A DNA stretch of 64,000 bases from Odiellus spinosus (lineage: Eukaryota > Arthropoda > Arachnida > Opiliones > Phalangiidae), in the NCBI GenBank assembly GCA_963920705.1, contig OY987232.1, positions 18,017,942-18,081,941 of the forward strand, given 5' to 3'. A model generated the notes under the pieces. It saw only the letters and a list, made by a program, of their open reading frames with translations. It made no database searches and was not told the DNA's origin. Numbering within the stretch: position 1 is the first letter of the stretch; each line of letters opens with the position of its first letter. The translations under genes and the position numbers were made by a program. Of the stretch, positions 33,741-43,824 are shown piece by piece.

Positions 33741-36102
33741 ATGATTGGTAAAATTGGGCTATGTGTTGCTTTAATTGTAGTTATGGTTGTTTCCGAAGAA
33801 GAAGAAGATGATGATATGCAAATCTTCTATAGCACTTTTTGTGGTAAGTAATTATTCATCAAGAAAAAATCAATCTAGAGCTCGGAATTCGTATAACTTT
33901 TGTTAATTGAATAAGAGCATCTGTGAATGTAAATCGGATATTAAAATATCCATTTCTTATTCGAGTTAACGGATACCCAGCCGAATGTAACGGCAAACTA
34001 ACGCAATTCCTACTCATTGTTAAATTGGAAATTGATACGAGTTATAAAGTTATTCATTCGCCGATAACGAACAATTTGAAACCAAAGAGTTTCTTCGTCT
34101 ATTTTAACCCAAAATTGAGATCTCGAAGCTAGAACTGTTCCTTTCGATTTAGATGAAAAAAATCGAATTATTATATTTCATTCTATATTACGGATTTCGA
34201 GAAACGTCGTATTTTTATCTCGGCCCGTTATCCGTTCGAATAAATTGATGGATAATTCGTTTATTAATTAAAATTTTATCTCCGGGTCTAATTCGTATCC
34301 AGCATTTGAATACGATTCTGTTTATATAATTTGTGGATTTATATTAACTTAATTTATCCGAGATTATAATATCTGAAAACAAGTTATTAATGGATATCCG
34401 AAGTTATTCATTATCCGATTCCGAGGTCTAAAAATTTCTCTAAGGTTGTTCATTACTTAATTTAGTTGAACGGTAAAACCTTCTTAAAAATGGCGTTAGG
34501 CTTAGCGGATTTAAGTGTCAACTTTAGGAATTAACTGATATTAGAATCCTTTAAATATTCCTCTTCTTTTTAGTACATATCGGAACAGCTGAACTTCGTC
34601 AAAAATATATAAGGTGTATGGCAGAAAAAGGACCTGATTTTGTAAGTGTTTTAGTTAAACAATCATAGCAGAAGCCGATGAAACCCTCCTTTGAAGTCTA
34701 TTACTCCCTGGTCTTGTCTACCCCTCTCTGTATGGGTTAGTTTCAAAAATCGCGATTCGTACGCCTCCTAACGGTAGATATTTTCGGAGCGGGAGTTCGT
34801 CGAGCGAATATCTCTAGCAGCCTTGGAATTCGTCAAAAAAAAACGTCGTCGTTTGTGGAGAGAGAGAATTTTCAATTTTCCGTAGACAGGGGGGATGAAG
34901 TAGGACCCCTCCGATCTCGTAAAATTGAGAATTTTACCCATACAGAGAGGAGCGCTATATCGAACATTAGAGTAGTAGACTTCAAATGAGGGTTTCATCT
35001 ACTTCTGATCATAGTTATAGCTAAGAATACTTCTTCAAAATAAAGATTAACTTGTTGTCAGCAAAAGCTGATAGTATTAAGCTTACGGTCTCTACTATTA
35101 TACAGGCTAAGGAAGGTACTAAAATGTGTAAAAATAAAATTGGAGAAGAAGCGACACCTGAACTTGAATATCTTGAAAAAGTTTGCAAAAAAGAACTTAA
35201 AGAACTTGGAAAAAAGGTAAAAATATATTTAAGACACTCCATATATTTTAATTTAATTACTGTACTTTTGCGTTTAGATGTATCACTGCAACATGGATGT
35301 GATCAGTAAAGCAATGGAAGTAAGTAATTTGTTTCTGACGAAATGGTACTCTTAAAAGCCGAGGATTACTATTACCAGAGGTATATAATAATCCCCTTCG
35401 GGGGGAAGTATGAAAGGTAGGCAAAATCGACGAACAACGAGTGCCCGGCGTAAATCGCGGCGGATCGACACACCGCTTTACTCCCAAAAAATAGTTACAC
35501 CATTTTGAACCTCACAAAATTTTCCCTACGCGCGCTTCCGGAACTCGCGAGCTGAAGTCAACCTTCGACTCCATTTTAACAGACAGCCTGACTCCCGAGA
35601 CAGGAAGTTCTAAACACAAATCGAGCCGTCTTGTTTATACAAAGACCATTTACTAGAGTAGCGACATTGAGAAGTCCAGCGCGAGCTAGTGGCCTAGATC
35701 GTCAGCAGCGGGCTCTCGTTGTTCGTGATTTTTAGCATTGGTAGTATAGGGGCTTTCATACTTCCCCCCGAAGGGGGTTATTATATACCTCTGCTATTAC
35801 CTGTCACCCTGTGGAAACAAACTCACCCTCCAGGCTTTCTCTTGCTTTGATACCCAAAGGGGAAGCTCAGAAGGTGAACCCACTTCCAGTGAATCAGGAA
35901 GGTGACAGGCAGAAGAAATCCTAGGGTTTTAACACAATTTTTTTATTGCAATGTTCATCTTACAGAAAGACGAAGAAGCTTTTGCGAAATATATCGACTA
36001 TAATGTGAGTATTATTCTATTAGTATAGGTGATAAGGTTATCCAAAAGCCATGCTTAAGTGTTAAAAATGTATTTTAGGAATGTATGGAAGAAACTAAAT
36101 AA
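33741..36102 (+). CDS. Small secreted six-cysteine protein 2, probable paralogue of 28973-30097
   Basis: Six exons (33741-33843, 34574-34641, 35106-35216, 35278-35319, 35966-36004, 36079-36102) give 128 residues. A hydrophobic leader (about 1-18, KIGLCVALIVVMVVS) is followed by an acidic stretch EEEEDDD. Six cysteines after the leader at 34, 49, 65, 84, 98 and 123 have spacing 14-15-18-13-24. The phase-1 first intron follows the first cysteine, later introns are phase 0, and the last exon starts just before the sixth cysteine, as in the other gene. The middle is lysine- and glutamate-rich and probably helical. Exons are tiny (down to 24 bp). Three introns carry mobile or dispersed repeats. 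Function unknown. Confidence 0.7.
33875..34431 (+). repeat. Dispersed repeat A, complete copy
   Basis: About 557 bp from tagagctcggaattcg to attccgaggtcta, the most complete copy of the common form. It is in intron 1 of six-cysteine gene 2. Confidence 0.75.
34669..35007 (+). mobile_element. MITE family A, copy 10
   Basis: Full length, exact 7-bp duplication atcatag, in intron 2 of six-cysteine gene 2. The right terminus has two substitutions (tcatctacttctg). Confidence 0.92.
35376..35793. mobile_element. MITE family B (CAGAGG), copy 2
   Basis: Nearly identical to 7025-7442, flanked by an exact 7-bp duplication ctattac. It is in intron 4 of six-cysteine gene 2. The near identity of the two copies points to recent movement. 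Confidence 0.88.
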
Positions 36103-37000
36103 ATTGGTTACCTTATTAACATAATTTATGTAAATGTATCAAGAAATATATAAATAATTTTTAAGTTATAAAGTTTATTACTTTTAATGACTCAGTCATT
36201 GACCAAAGGTCATTTTAGTTAACCTGAAATCTAGTCCAGACAATTACCTACTGGAAACTTATCTTAATAGCCATACATATTGAATTTATTTACCATTATT
36301 GAATAATGAAAGACTTAAACCTGCCGTTCCCAATCGTCCTCTAAAGGCCACAAAATTCGTATTTTTGACTAAAGAGCCACTACAATCTTAAAGAAGTTTC
36401 ATGATTCGTTTGACCATTTGATTTTCCATGACTTTCAATGACAATGCCATGAAAAATTAAATAAATAGGCGCCTGTAGAAGTGTTTCACCTGGCAAGCTT
36501 TGATGTTGTTGGCAGAGTACTAATTCAGGGTCAAATAAATCGTACTTACTTACAAACACGAATATCTCTGGAAAATTGTGACTTCTAGATGATTTAAAAC
36601 CTTGAACTTTGACCTTTATTAGCAATTTCTTCACTATTTATCCGAAAAGTTAAAAATTAAAAATTAACATTTTGGTTATTTAACAAGAAGAAATTACTAA
36701 CAAGGCTAAATTAATGTTTACGAACTCCAGATATTACAAAGGTCTCCGGGCCATTCATCCCATTTTATAACCCTATACCCTTGTACTTGTTATAAGTCAT
36801 TGCTACGATCTACATAACCGGTTAACACCAAGCCTAACAAGTAGTTGCAGTGTATATGCAATGTTCCCATATCATAACCTACAAAATTTTGTTGTTCAGC
36901 CAGCGACAACAAGTACCTATATAGGCCATTTTACAAAGGTTAAATTTCAACAGTAATATCTATGTCAATTTCATAAACAAGTTTTGGATTAATATAGGGC
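36103..37000. other. No gene recognised
   Basis: AT-rich sequence between the second six-cysteine gene and the next promoter. No repeat or convincing reading frame was seen. Confidence 0.4.
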
Positions 37001-37009
37001 ATAATGCGC

Positions 37010-37016
37010 TATAAAA
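37010..37016 (+). promoter_or_regulatory. Possible TATA box of the Ser/Thr-repeat gene
   Basis: tataaaa lies 290 bases before the start codon. A 5' intron from about 37076 (gcgtaagt) to 37296 (gtgaatag) would bring the leader close to the ATG; this is inferred only from the splice-like sequences. Confidence 0.35.
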
Positions 37017-37300
37017 CTACAGTTCGCGTAATTTGAATTTCATTATTCGTTTAGAACCGAATAGAAGCTGAAATTGCGTAAGTCATAATACCATTTTTTG
37101 AAAAAATTAGGCTTAACTTGTTTAGGCTTAGCAATGGCTAAGCCTAAATCGGTTTCGAAAGAAATTTCACACTTAAAACTTGAGAAATGCTACGGCCAAT
37201 GAGAAGCAGTCTTAGAAATGTTGCGTCTTGAACTTCATCAATTTTGAAGTTAATTTTCCTTAAACTTTTATTTCATTTAAATGTTTTCGTGAATAGGACC

Positions 37301-38437
37301 ATGACTGGCAAAATAATGGGTGTGTCTTTTGCGACTGTTATCAGCTTAATTACAATTACGTTGGCTCAAAACCAAAGAGAAGGTAATTGGTAACTCGTAT
37401 TACTCTTAAGTTTAGCAAATGTTTAACGAGTTGAATATTTTTGCTAAAAACTAATTAATTTTAGCGTGCAATTACCTTGGCTGCTCGATCATTGCTTGTG
37501 ATTTGTCTTACGGAGAACTTAGCTGTGATTCTTCAAGTTGTACAGGAGACTACAATTGTGAACCACCTGTAAATGGACAAGGTAAAAAACACCGAAATAT
37601 TTATGAGCTTTATCTTTGAATCTCAAACCTTTTTCTTTAGCGTGTGATTACATAAGATGCAGCATCAATTACTGCGAAAATGCTACAGTTAAATGCGATA
37701 CAACCAACTGTGCAACCGAGTACAATTGTCAACCAGCTCTAAATGCAAAATGTAGCCAAGCTACTGGCACCGGTGGTACCGATACTGGCAGCGGTAGTAC
37801 CGATACTGGCACCGGTAGTTCCAATACTGGCACCGGTAGTACCAATACTGGCAATGATAGTTCCAATACTGGCACCGATAGTTCCAATACTGGCACCGAT
37901 AGTTCTAATACTGGCACAGGTAGTACCAATACTGGCGCCGATAGTTCTAATACTGGCGCTGGTAGTACCAATACTGGCACCGATAGTTCTAATACTGGCG
38001 CCGATAGTTCCAATACTGGTACCGGTAGTTCCAATACTGGCACCGATAGTTCTAATACTGGCGCTGGTAGTACCAATACTGGCACCGATAGTTCTAATAC
38101 TGGCACCGGTAGTACCGATACTGGCACCGATAGTACTGATACTGGCACCGATAGTACTGATACTGGCACCGATAGTTCTAATACTGGCACCGATAGTTCT
38201 AATACTGGCACCGGTAGTTACAATACTGGTACAGGTAGTTCCAATACTGGTACCGGTAGTCCCAATACTGGTACCGGTAGTACCGATACTGGCACCGATA
38301 GTTCTAATACTGGCGCAGGTAGTACCGATACTGGCACCGGTAGCACCGATACTGGCGCCGGTAGTACCGATACTGGCACCAATGGTACCGATACTGGCAC
38401 CGGTGGTTCTGATGGTCCATATTCAGGAACTGACTGA
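37301..38437 (+). CDS. Secreted protein with two six-cysteine modules and a Ser/Thr/Gly heptad repeat tail
   Basis: Three exons (37301-37382, 37465-37581, 37641-38437) give 331 residues. A signal peptide (about 1-22, ending in ITLAQ) precedes two homologous cysteine modules. The first, ACNYLGCSIIACDLS onward, has spacing 4-4-8-4-5; the second, ACDYIRCSINYCENA onward, has spacing 4-4-6-4-5. Both end in Y-N-C-[EQ]-P. Each begins at a phase-1 intron and the first is a whole symmetric exon, so the modules arose by exon duplication. The remaining ~210 residues are about 29 copies of a seven-residue unit such as TDTGTGS or SNTGTDS, without cysteine, ending SDGPYSGTD. This looks like a heavily O-glycosylated mucin-like or extracellular-coat protein. 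I do not recognise the module family. Confidence 0.78.
37780..38400 (+). repeat. 21-bp coding minisatellite
   Basis: Tandem unit accgatactggcaccggtag and variants, in the frame of the Ser/Thr-repeat protein. Variants alternate mainly between Asp/Asn, Thr/Ser and Ala/Thr. The other open frames over this block are shadows. Confidence 0.95.
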
Positions 38438-38923
38438 GATATAGTATAATTACAGAAACAGTTCTTTAGACATCTTGAAATCTAATGTCTAATCTCATTC
38501 TGATAATTTTTAAAATATTTAAAATTAAACTATAAATACTTGCATTTGCAGTTAGTTTGCCTAGAACTCGAAATATTAATTAGATGTTATTTGTTGAAAA
38601 GGTATTTTTGAGTAGAATTTTGGCATTTTTAGTTTGCCAAAATTCATACAAATTATACGTTTATTAATTTATTATTTATTTATTATTTCATATAACACTG
38701 TATTTGGATAATAATATTATTAATTGGAAATATTTTTCAAGTGTCAGTGACACGAATTATTCGTATTATTAAAAGGATTAAAATTAAGTGAAATTTTTAT
38801 TGACTTTATTTCTAATAATAAGATATTTGCCCAGTAAAATATTCAGGAAGTGTCTCTCTTTAAATTGTACAAAAAAAATATAAAAACCTACTGATTTTTG
38901 CTAATTTAATTAAAAGAAAAACC

Positions 38924-39091
38924 TACAACCAATCAAAATACGTCCCTGTACCATTGGCTTAATAATATCTCCAGCCGGGACACGTGCTTCGGTATACACT
39001 CTTTGAATCACGAGCATATGCGCAGAATCGTGCGTACGACAGCGAGTGTCGCGGATTTTTTTATGAAGGGGTGTATTTTGATTGGTTGGAG
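38924..39091. mobile_element. Small inverted-repeat element
   Basis: Ends carry caaccaatcaaaatac and its inverse gtattttgattggttg, enclosing about 130 bases richer in G and C. No second copy was seen. Apart from this, 38438-40067 holds only a repeat F fragment (39715-39850) and no recognised gene. Confidence 0.5.
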
Positions 39092-39714
39092 GTACTCCAA
39101 ATCTGCACAATTTAAACAAACACATTTCACGAATGTTTAACTACACGAACAAATAATATTTTTAAAATTAGAATCGAATAAAAATCATTGATTTCCCTTT
39201 TCATAATCCCAAGTCACTGGACAGTGGACATTGTCCGAAAAATATTCTAAATGACTTTTAATTTTTGAGAGGGGTTCATTGGACATTTGTCCAATAAATA
39301 TTTACTGATCTAGAGGAAATTCTAGCAATGTCTGTTCAATTTTTTAAATGTCTGATAATTTTGAATTTGTGAAGGGGTGGTTATTGGACAACTGTCCAAA
39401 AAGAAAATATTCTTATTTTCGTCCCTGATTAGATTTTGTTAAAGTTGGAGTTTAATTTTATTAATTGGTCAAGGGAAATTAACAGCTAATATCTTAGTTC
39501 CCTAAAACCCTAGTGAGATTTTCAAATATCCTACTTCTTTTGATTCTGGAATACATAAATAGGTTCTTGATTACATATATAGCTATAGAATAAATTATAA
39601 TACAATAAATTCGATTATAATATTAGCTTCCTTGTAATTTGGCTATTAAATTGTATGTATGATAATTATTGCAAAATATGTAATTAAAATTTGGCTATTA
39701 TTGACCTTTCATGA

Positions 39715-39850
39715 ACTCCAAATATAAATTGAGTCATATTTTCGGAAAGATCGTTAAAAAACGATTCAAAATATATATACATATGTCATAGAACAAAATT
39801 ACCACGACAGTAAAACTTCATATTTTATAATCACCTATTTTCGAAATATG
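39715..39850 (+). repeat. Dispersed repeat F, fragment
   Basis: Shares catgaactccaaat, attgagtcatattttcgg and gttaaaaaacgattcaaaat with 17840-17960 and 54520-54660. Confidence 0.6.
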
Positions 39851-40067
39851 GTTTCTTGATTAGAAGAAATTAGTTGATTTAAGAAAAACTTACCTGATGA
39901 TCCGGAATTTTAACTTTGCTCACATGTTCACCTTCTAGATCTTGAATGATTTTGCAACTTTTGAAAACTAATTTCTCACATATTTTGCAAAGATTATCAT
40001 ACGTATAATTAACACGTTAAGCCTTTGTTTTATAGGTACAGTAGTTGAAGATTTAGTTCAAATCTTT

Positions 40068-43000
40068 TTAGCACGATTCCACTAAAGCTTCAGTTTGAGT
40101 TTGACGTTCGGACATATCTTCGCTAACGCTAGACAATGCCACATCTTGTATGTCATCGTACGATCTCTCAGTGCTGTGCCAAACACCATAACACCCGTAG
40201 AGACATAAACCTATAATTAAGGTATAGATTCAAATGAAAGCCAATCACGTGAATCCAAATCCAAAAAACAAAATAATAAAGCGAAAAACTAACCTATCAC
40301 AGTCCATATAAGCGTGGATAACCAGGCGGCGTACGGAAGACAAATAATGAGATGAACGTCCATCCAAATGGCGCAGACGGGGAGAAGTGGTACGCAAGGT
40401 ACCGCGTTCCGATTCTCAAATTTATGACGAGGTTGTCTGGCCACCATTACCATACAAGCAACCAATATGACGAAGAGTAAACAAGCGATGGCTTCGGTCC
40501 ACCATCTTGCGCTGGAGTAAGAGTTCCAATTACTCGAATCAACAGTCAATCGCGGTACTTGTACCGTCAATAGACCCGTAATTAGCATCAAAGCCACTAC
40601 GGAACCGACTAAAACGGCTGTAGTAGTGGCTGACTTTGAGGTTGGTTCTCGTTTAGTCATTTGAGCAAATGGATCCAAAGGTAAACTCGAAACGTAGCCG
40701 TCATTGACGTATTCTACCGCGACAGTACGACCACGTTTACGTCCGCAAGATCCATAACCACGTGACGCGTGATGCGTAGGAGCCCGACCACAAGACACTG
40801 ACGCGTGATCAGTAGCGTTCTCATCTCGACGATTGTTTTCGGGGGAGTTTGTCTCGCACGAACACGTCTCTTCAGCGTCGGATGGTGTCGATGGGTACTC
40901 CGCATTTTCGTACAACTCGGCGTAACGCGAAGATGACGGTGTCATCAATGTCGCCGTCGATTCGCGCGATAGTTCACCACATTCCAGTGGTAATCTTTCG
41001 ACAACTCCGTATCTTAAACACAAAACTGATACAGCAGCCGAAAGAAAGGCTACAAGGGTTCCCATACCGATTATGGACAAAAGTAATTGTCCGTCCAAAA
41101 ACAACGCGACGAGGGAAATAATTGTCGCCCCGAATGCGGTAGATGCCCAATCTCGATGCATAGCGTACAACGGATTACACATACCCTTTCTACGATCAGT
41201 AACCCGTGTTGGACCACCAGGGTCGTCTAATTGTTCGTGACCGCTAATTGGTCCGCGATTACGAGTACCCAAGAATCCAAAAATTAATCCATCATTTGAA
41301 AGAGCCTTAGGGATATTGGAATTTTTACGAAAAATGATTATGGGAATTAGGAATTACTTTCTTTAAAAGGTTTTTTCTTCAAGTTGCGTGCTTATGATTT
41401 AAAATATAAATCAAACTCACCAATAATAGTCTGGAAAGTCCGTACATGCATGCAATGACTGAAGCGGTAAGTCCAGTAGTTGCACCAATAACAACGACCA
41501 TAGACATGCCATGGATATTTCGAATTTCAAAAGCTTTGATAAGGGACCCTCTCAGTGGATCGAGCAAAGCTGCTGGTAATAGCAACGTTACCACGCACGC
41601 GCAACTGAAACTAGTTAACAATCCTACTATGAAGGTTAAGCTAACTGAAGTTGGTAAAATTCTGGAACGATGGACCATTTCAGGGGTTGATGTTGCAATG
41701 GTGTCGTAACCCAAGAAAGCCATGAAACAGGCGGAAGAACCACAAAAAACCTTAAAATATACAAGTAATTAACTTATGAACACGTTACAAATGTCCAGAT
41801 GTTCCTTATTAAACCTAGTTCAAAGGTCAAAACTCAAATCTGGCCTAAATTCAAATCCCTGAGTGGAAACTAATTTCAAAATTATCTCGATCGAATTTGA
41901 CTCGAAGTCAAGTTAATTGTTTCTTGATCTATAGCTCTACTTCGAAACACAACTTAATTAGCTGATGTGGTTTTTAATTGTAATACTTATACTTATTATA
42001 TTACTTATGAAATGTATATTTATATTAGTGGGAAAGAAGTGACTTCATAAGTGCTACACTAAAACCAAAAAATAGTACAAGTGTTGGGCTATTATTTTCA
42101 CACTTGGAAACAATTAGCATTTTAAAATAACGCCTTACCCCAGCAACACCATTTGGAAAGAATCCAGCACCACCAAGCCAGTTCTGAGTGTCCATATTAA
42201 ACACACCAACCATAACTATAGTAGTTATAGATAATATTGCAACAATAACTAGAACATTATTGACAACGCATGATAGCTGAAACAAAATTAAAATTTAATT
42301 TTAAGTTGAAACTTTGGGAGGTTAAAATTTAAAGGACCATATAAAGGAACGTTTAATCTCTTACTTTTGTCCGAGATGACAAAGACAGCGCTACTAAGAC
42401 GACAGGAACTAAAGCTAAGACATCAGGGCATTGCTCCAAACCTGGTACATTTCCATGTGGTCTTGGAACAACGACATTTTCCAAGGAAACGGAATTATGG
42501 TGATTAACTTTGGGACATCCGAAAGTTTGCCTTATTGTTCCATTGAGCAACGCGTCGATGTAAGAACTCCAAGCCTTAGCGGCTAAAGCACATCCTAAAC
42601 AATAGTCTAATAAAGTGCACCAAGCCACGATAAATGCGCACAATTCACCGGTCGTTGAATAAACATACGCGTATGCCGAACCACCTCTTGGAAATCTTGT
42701 AGCAAGTTCAGAATAGCAAAGACCTGCAAAATCGGATAATGAATAACTTATCCATTGATAACTAGGCTTGTTTTCAGATATTTTAATCTCGGATAAATTA
42801 AGTTAATATAAATCCGCAAATTATATAAACAGAATCGTATTCAAATGCTGGATACGAATTAGACCCGGAGATAAAATTTTAATTAATAAACGAATTATCC
42901 ATCAATTTATTCGAACGGATAACGGGCCGAGATAAAAATACGACGTTTCTCGAAATCCGTAATATAGAATGAAATATAATAATTCCATTTTGTTCATCTA

Positions 43001-43284
43001 AATCGAAAGGAACAGTTCTAGCTTCGAGATCTCAATTTTGGGTTAAAATAGAAATTCGAAAATTTTCAAATTGTTCATGATTGATAATAAACTCTCTATA
43101 GATGAAAGGGACCAAGGCTTAGCGACATTTTTTCTAATTTGTCAAATAAGGTTGTTAATCTTACCTCCGAGACAACTGGCGACAGACGCAACCAGGAAAG
43201 ATAAGACGACGGATGGACCAGCGTGATCTTTCGCCGAATATGACAGAAGCATGAACATACCATTGCCTACAATGGTTGACAGTC
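40068..43284 (-). CDS. Cationic amino acid transporter (SLC7/CAT-type), amino-terminal exon missing
   Basis: Six exons, 5' to 3' on the minus strand: 43284-43165, 42723-42365, 42276-42139, 41750-41421, 41305-40294, 40210-40068. They join in frame for 699 residues after a split first codon. Family landmarks in order are LSTIVGNGMF, a HAGPSVVLSFLVASVASC helix followed by GLCYSELATRFPRGGSAY, the TGE after the third helix, KLSCVVNNVLV, a FMAFLGYDTIATSTPE helix-loop (F-x-G-[FY]-D in CATs), ALSNDGLIF and the late YGxxHS motif. Most helices of the 14-TM APC fold are visible. A hydrophilic Ser/Thr-rich loop of about 120 residues after the helix ending LCLRYGVV is much longer than in typical CATs and recalls SLC7A14-like members. 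The protein would move basic amino acids across membranes. The first exon, with the start and first helix, must lie right of 43284, so the first intron may include the 7-kb satellite. Confidence 0.85.
42735..43055 (-). repeat. Dispersed repeat A, reverse partial copy in a transporter intron
   Basis: Reverse copy from atcggataatgaataactta to the ctcaattttgggttaaaata block, between the two most upstream transporter exons. The sequence from 43285 to 43824 holds nothing recognised beyond a short arm gttaggttgcattc also seen near 3130. Confidence 0.65.
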
Positions 43285-43824
43285 CTGCAAATAAAATTGC
43301 ATAATTTTTACTGGTGGATTAGGGTTATTTAAACGTTAAGAAATCGATCACTTGTTGTTAGGTTGCATTCTAATTTTAAATGAATGATTAGTTTTATATT
43401 AAAGTCGCTCATAAATTATCAAAATAATATCCCTCGGTGATACGAAGGATTAGACTGTCATCACTAATGAAGAATTAATGGATTTTCAACTCTCATAACT
43501 ATGTTAAATACAATTTACGGAAAGCCAGTGGATTAACGCAAGGATTGATGAAGGGTTTACGAGCCTTATAAAACATAAGCTCGTTTTAGGGACATCTCTC
43601 AATATAATATTTCATTTTGCCTAGCAGCTAAATTAACGGAAAATATTGACTTTGTAATATTTACTCTGGTAAAAACTGGTAGCTTCATTAAAGAGAAAAT
43701 GCAAATGAATTTTTATTAGGTTGAATTCTCCCTTTAATTCTAGGACACTAGAATTCAAGTTTGGAAACCAAATCCTTCACCAAATGTAAAGAACTTTGTA
43801 GTAATAATTAATTAGGATAAACAC

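Noticed and set aside
37729-38444. Alternative frames over the 21-bp repeat (VPILAPI or VPVLELS repeats)
   Set aside because: Only the frame continuing from the cysteine modules has an upstream leader and splice sites; the others are shadows.
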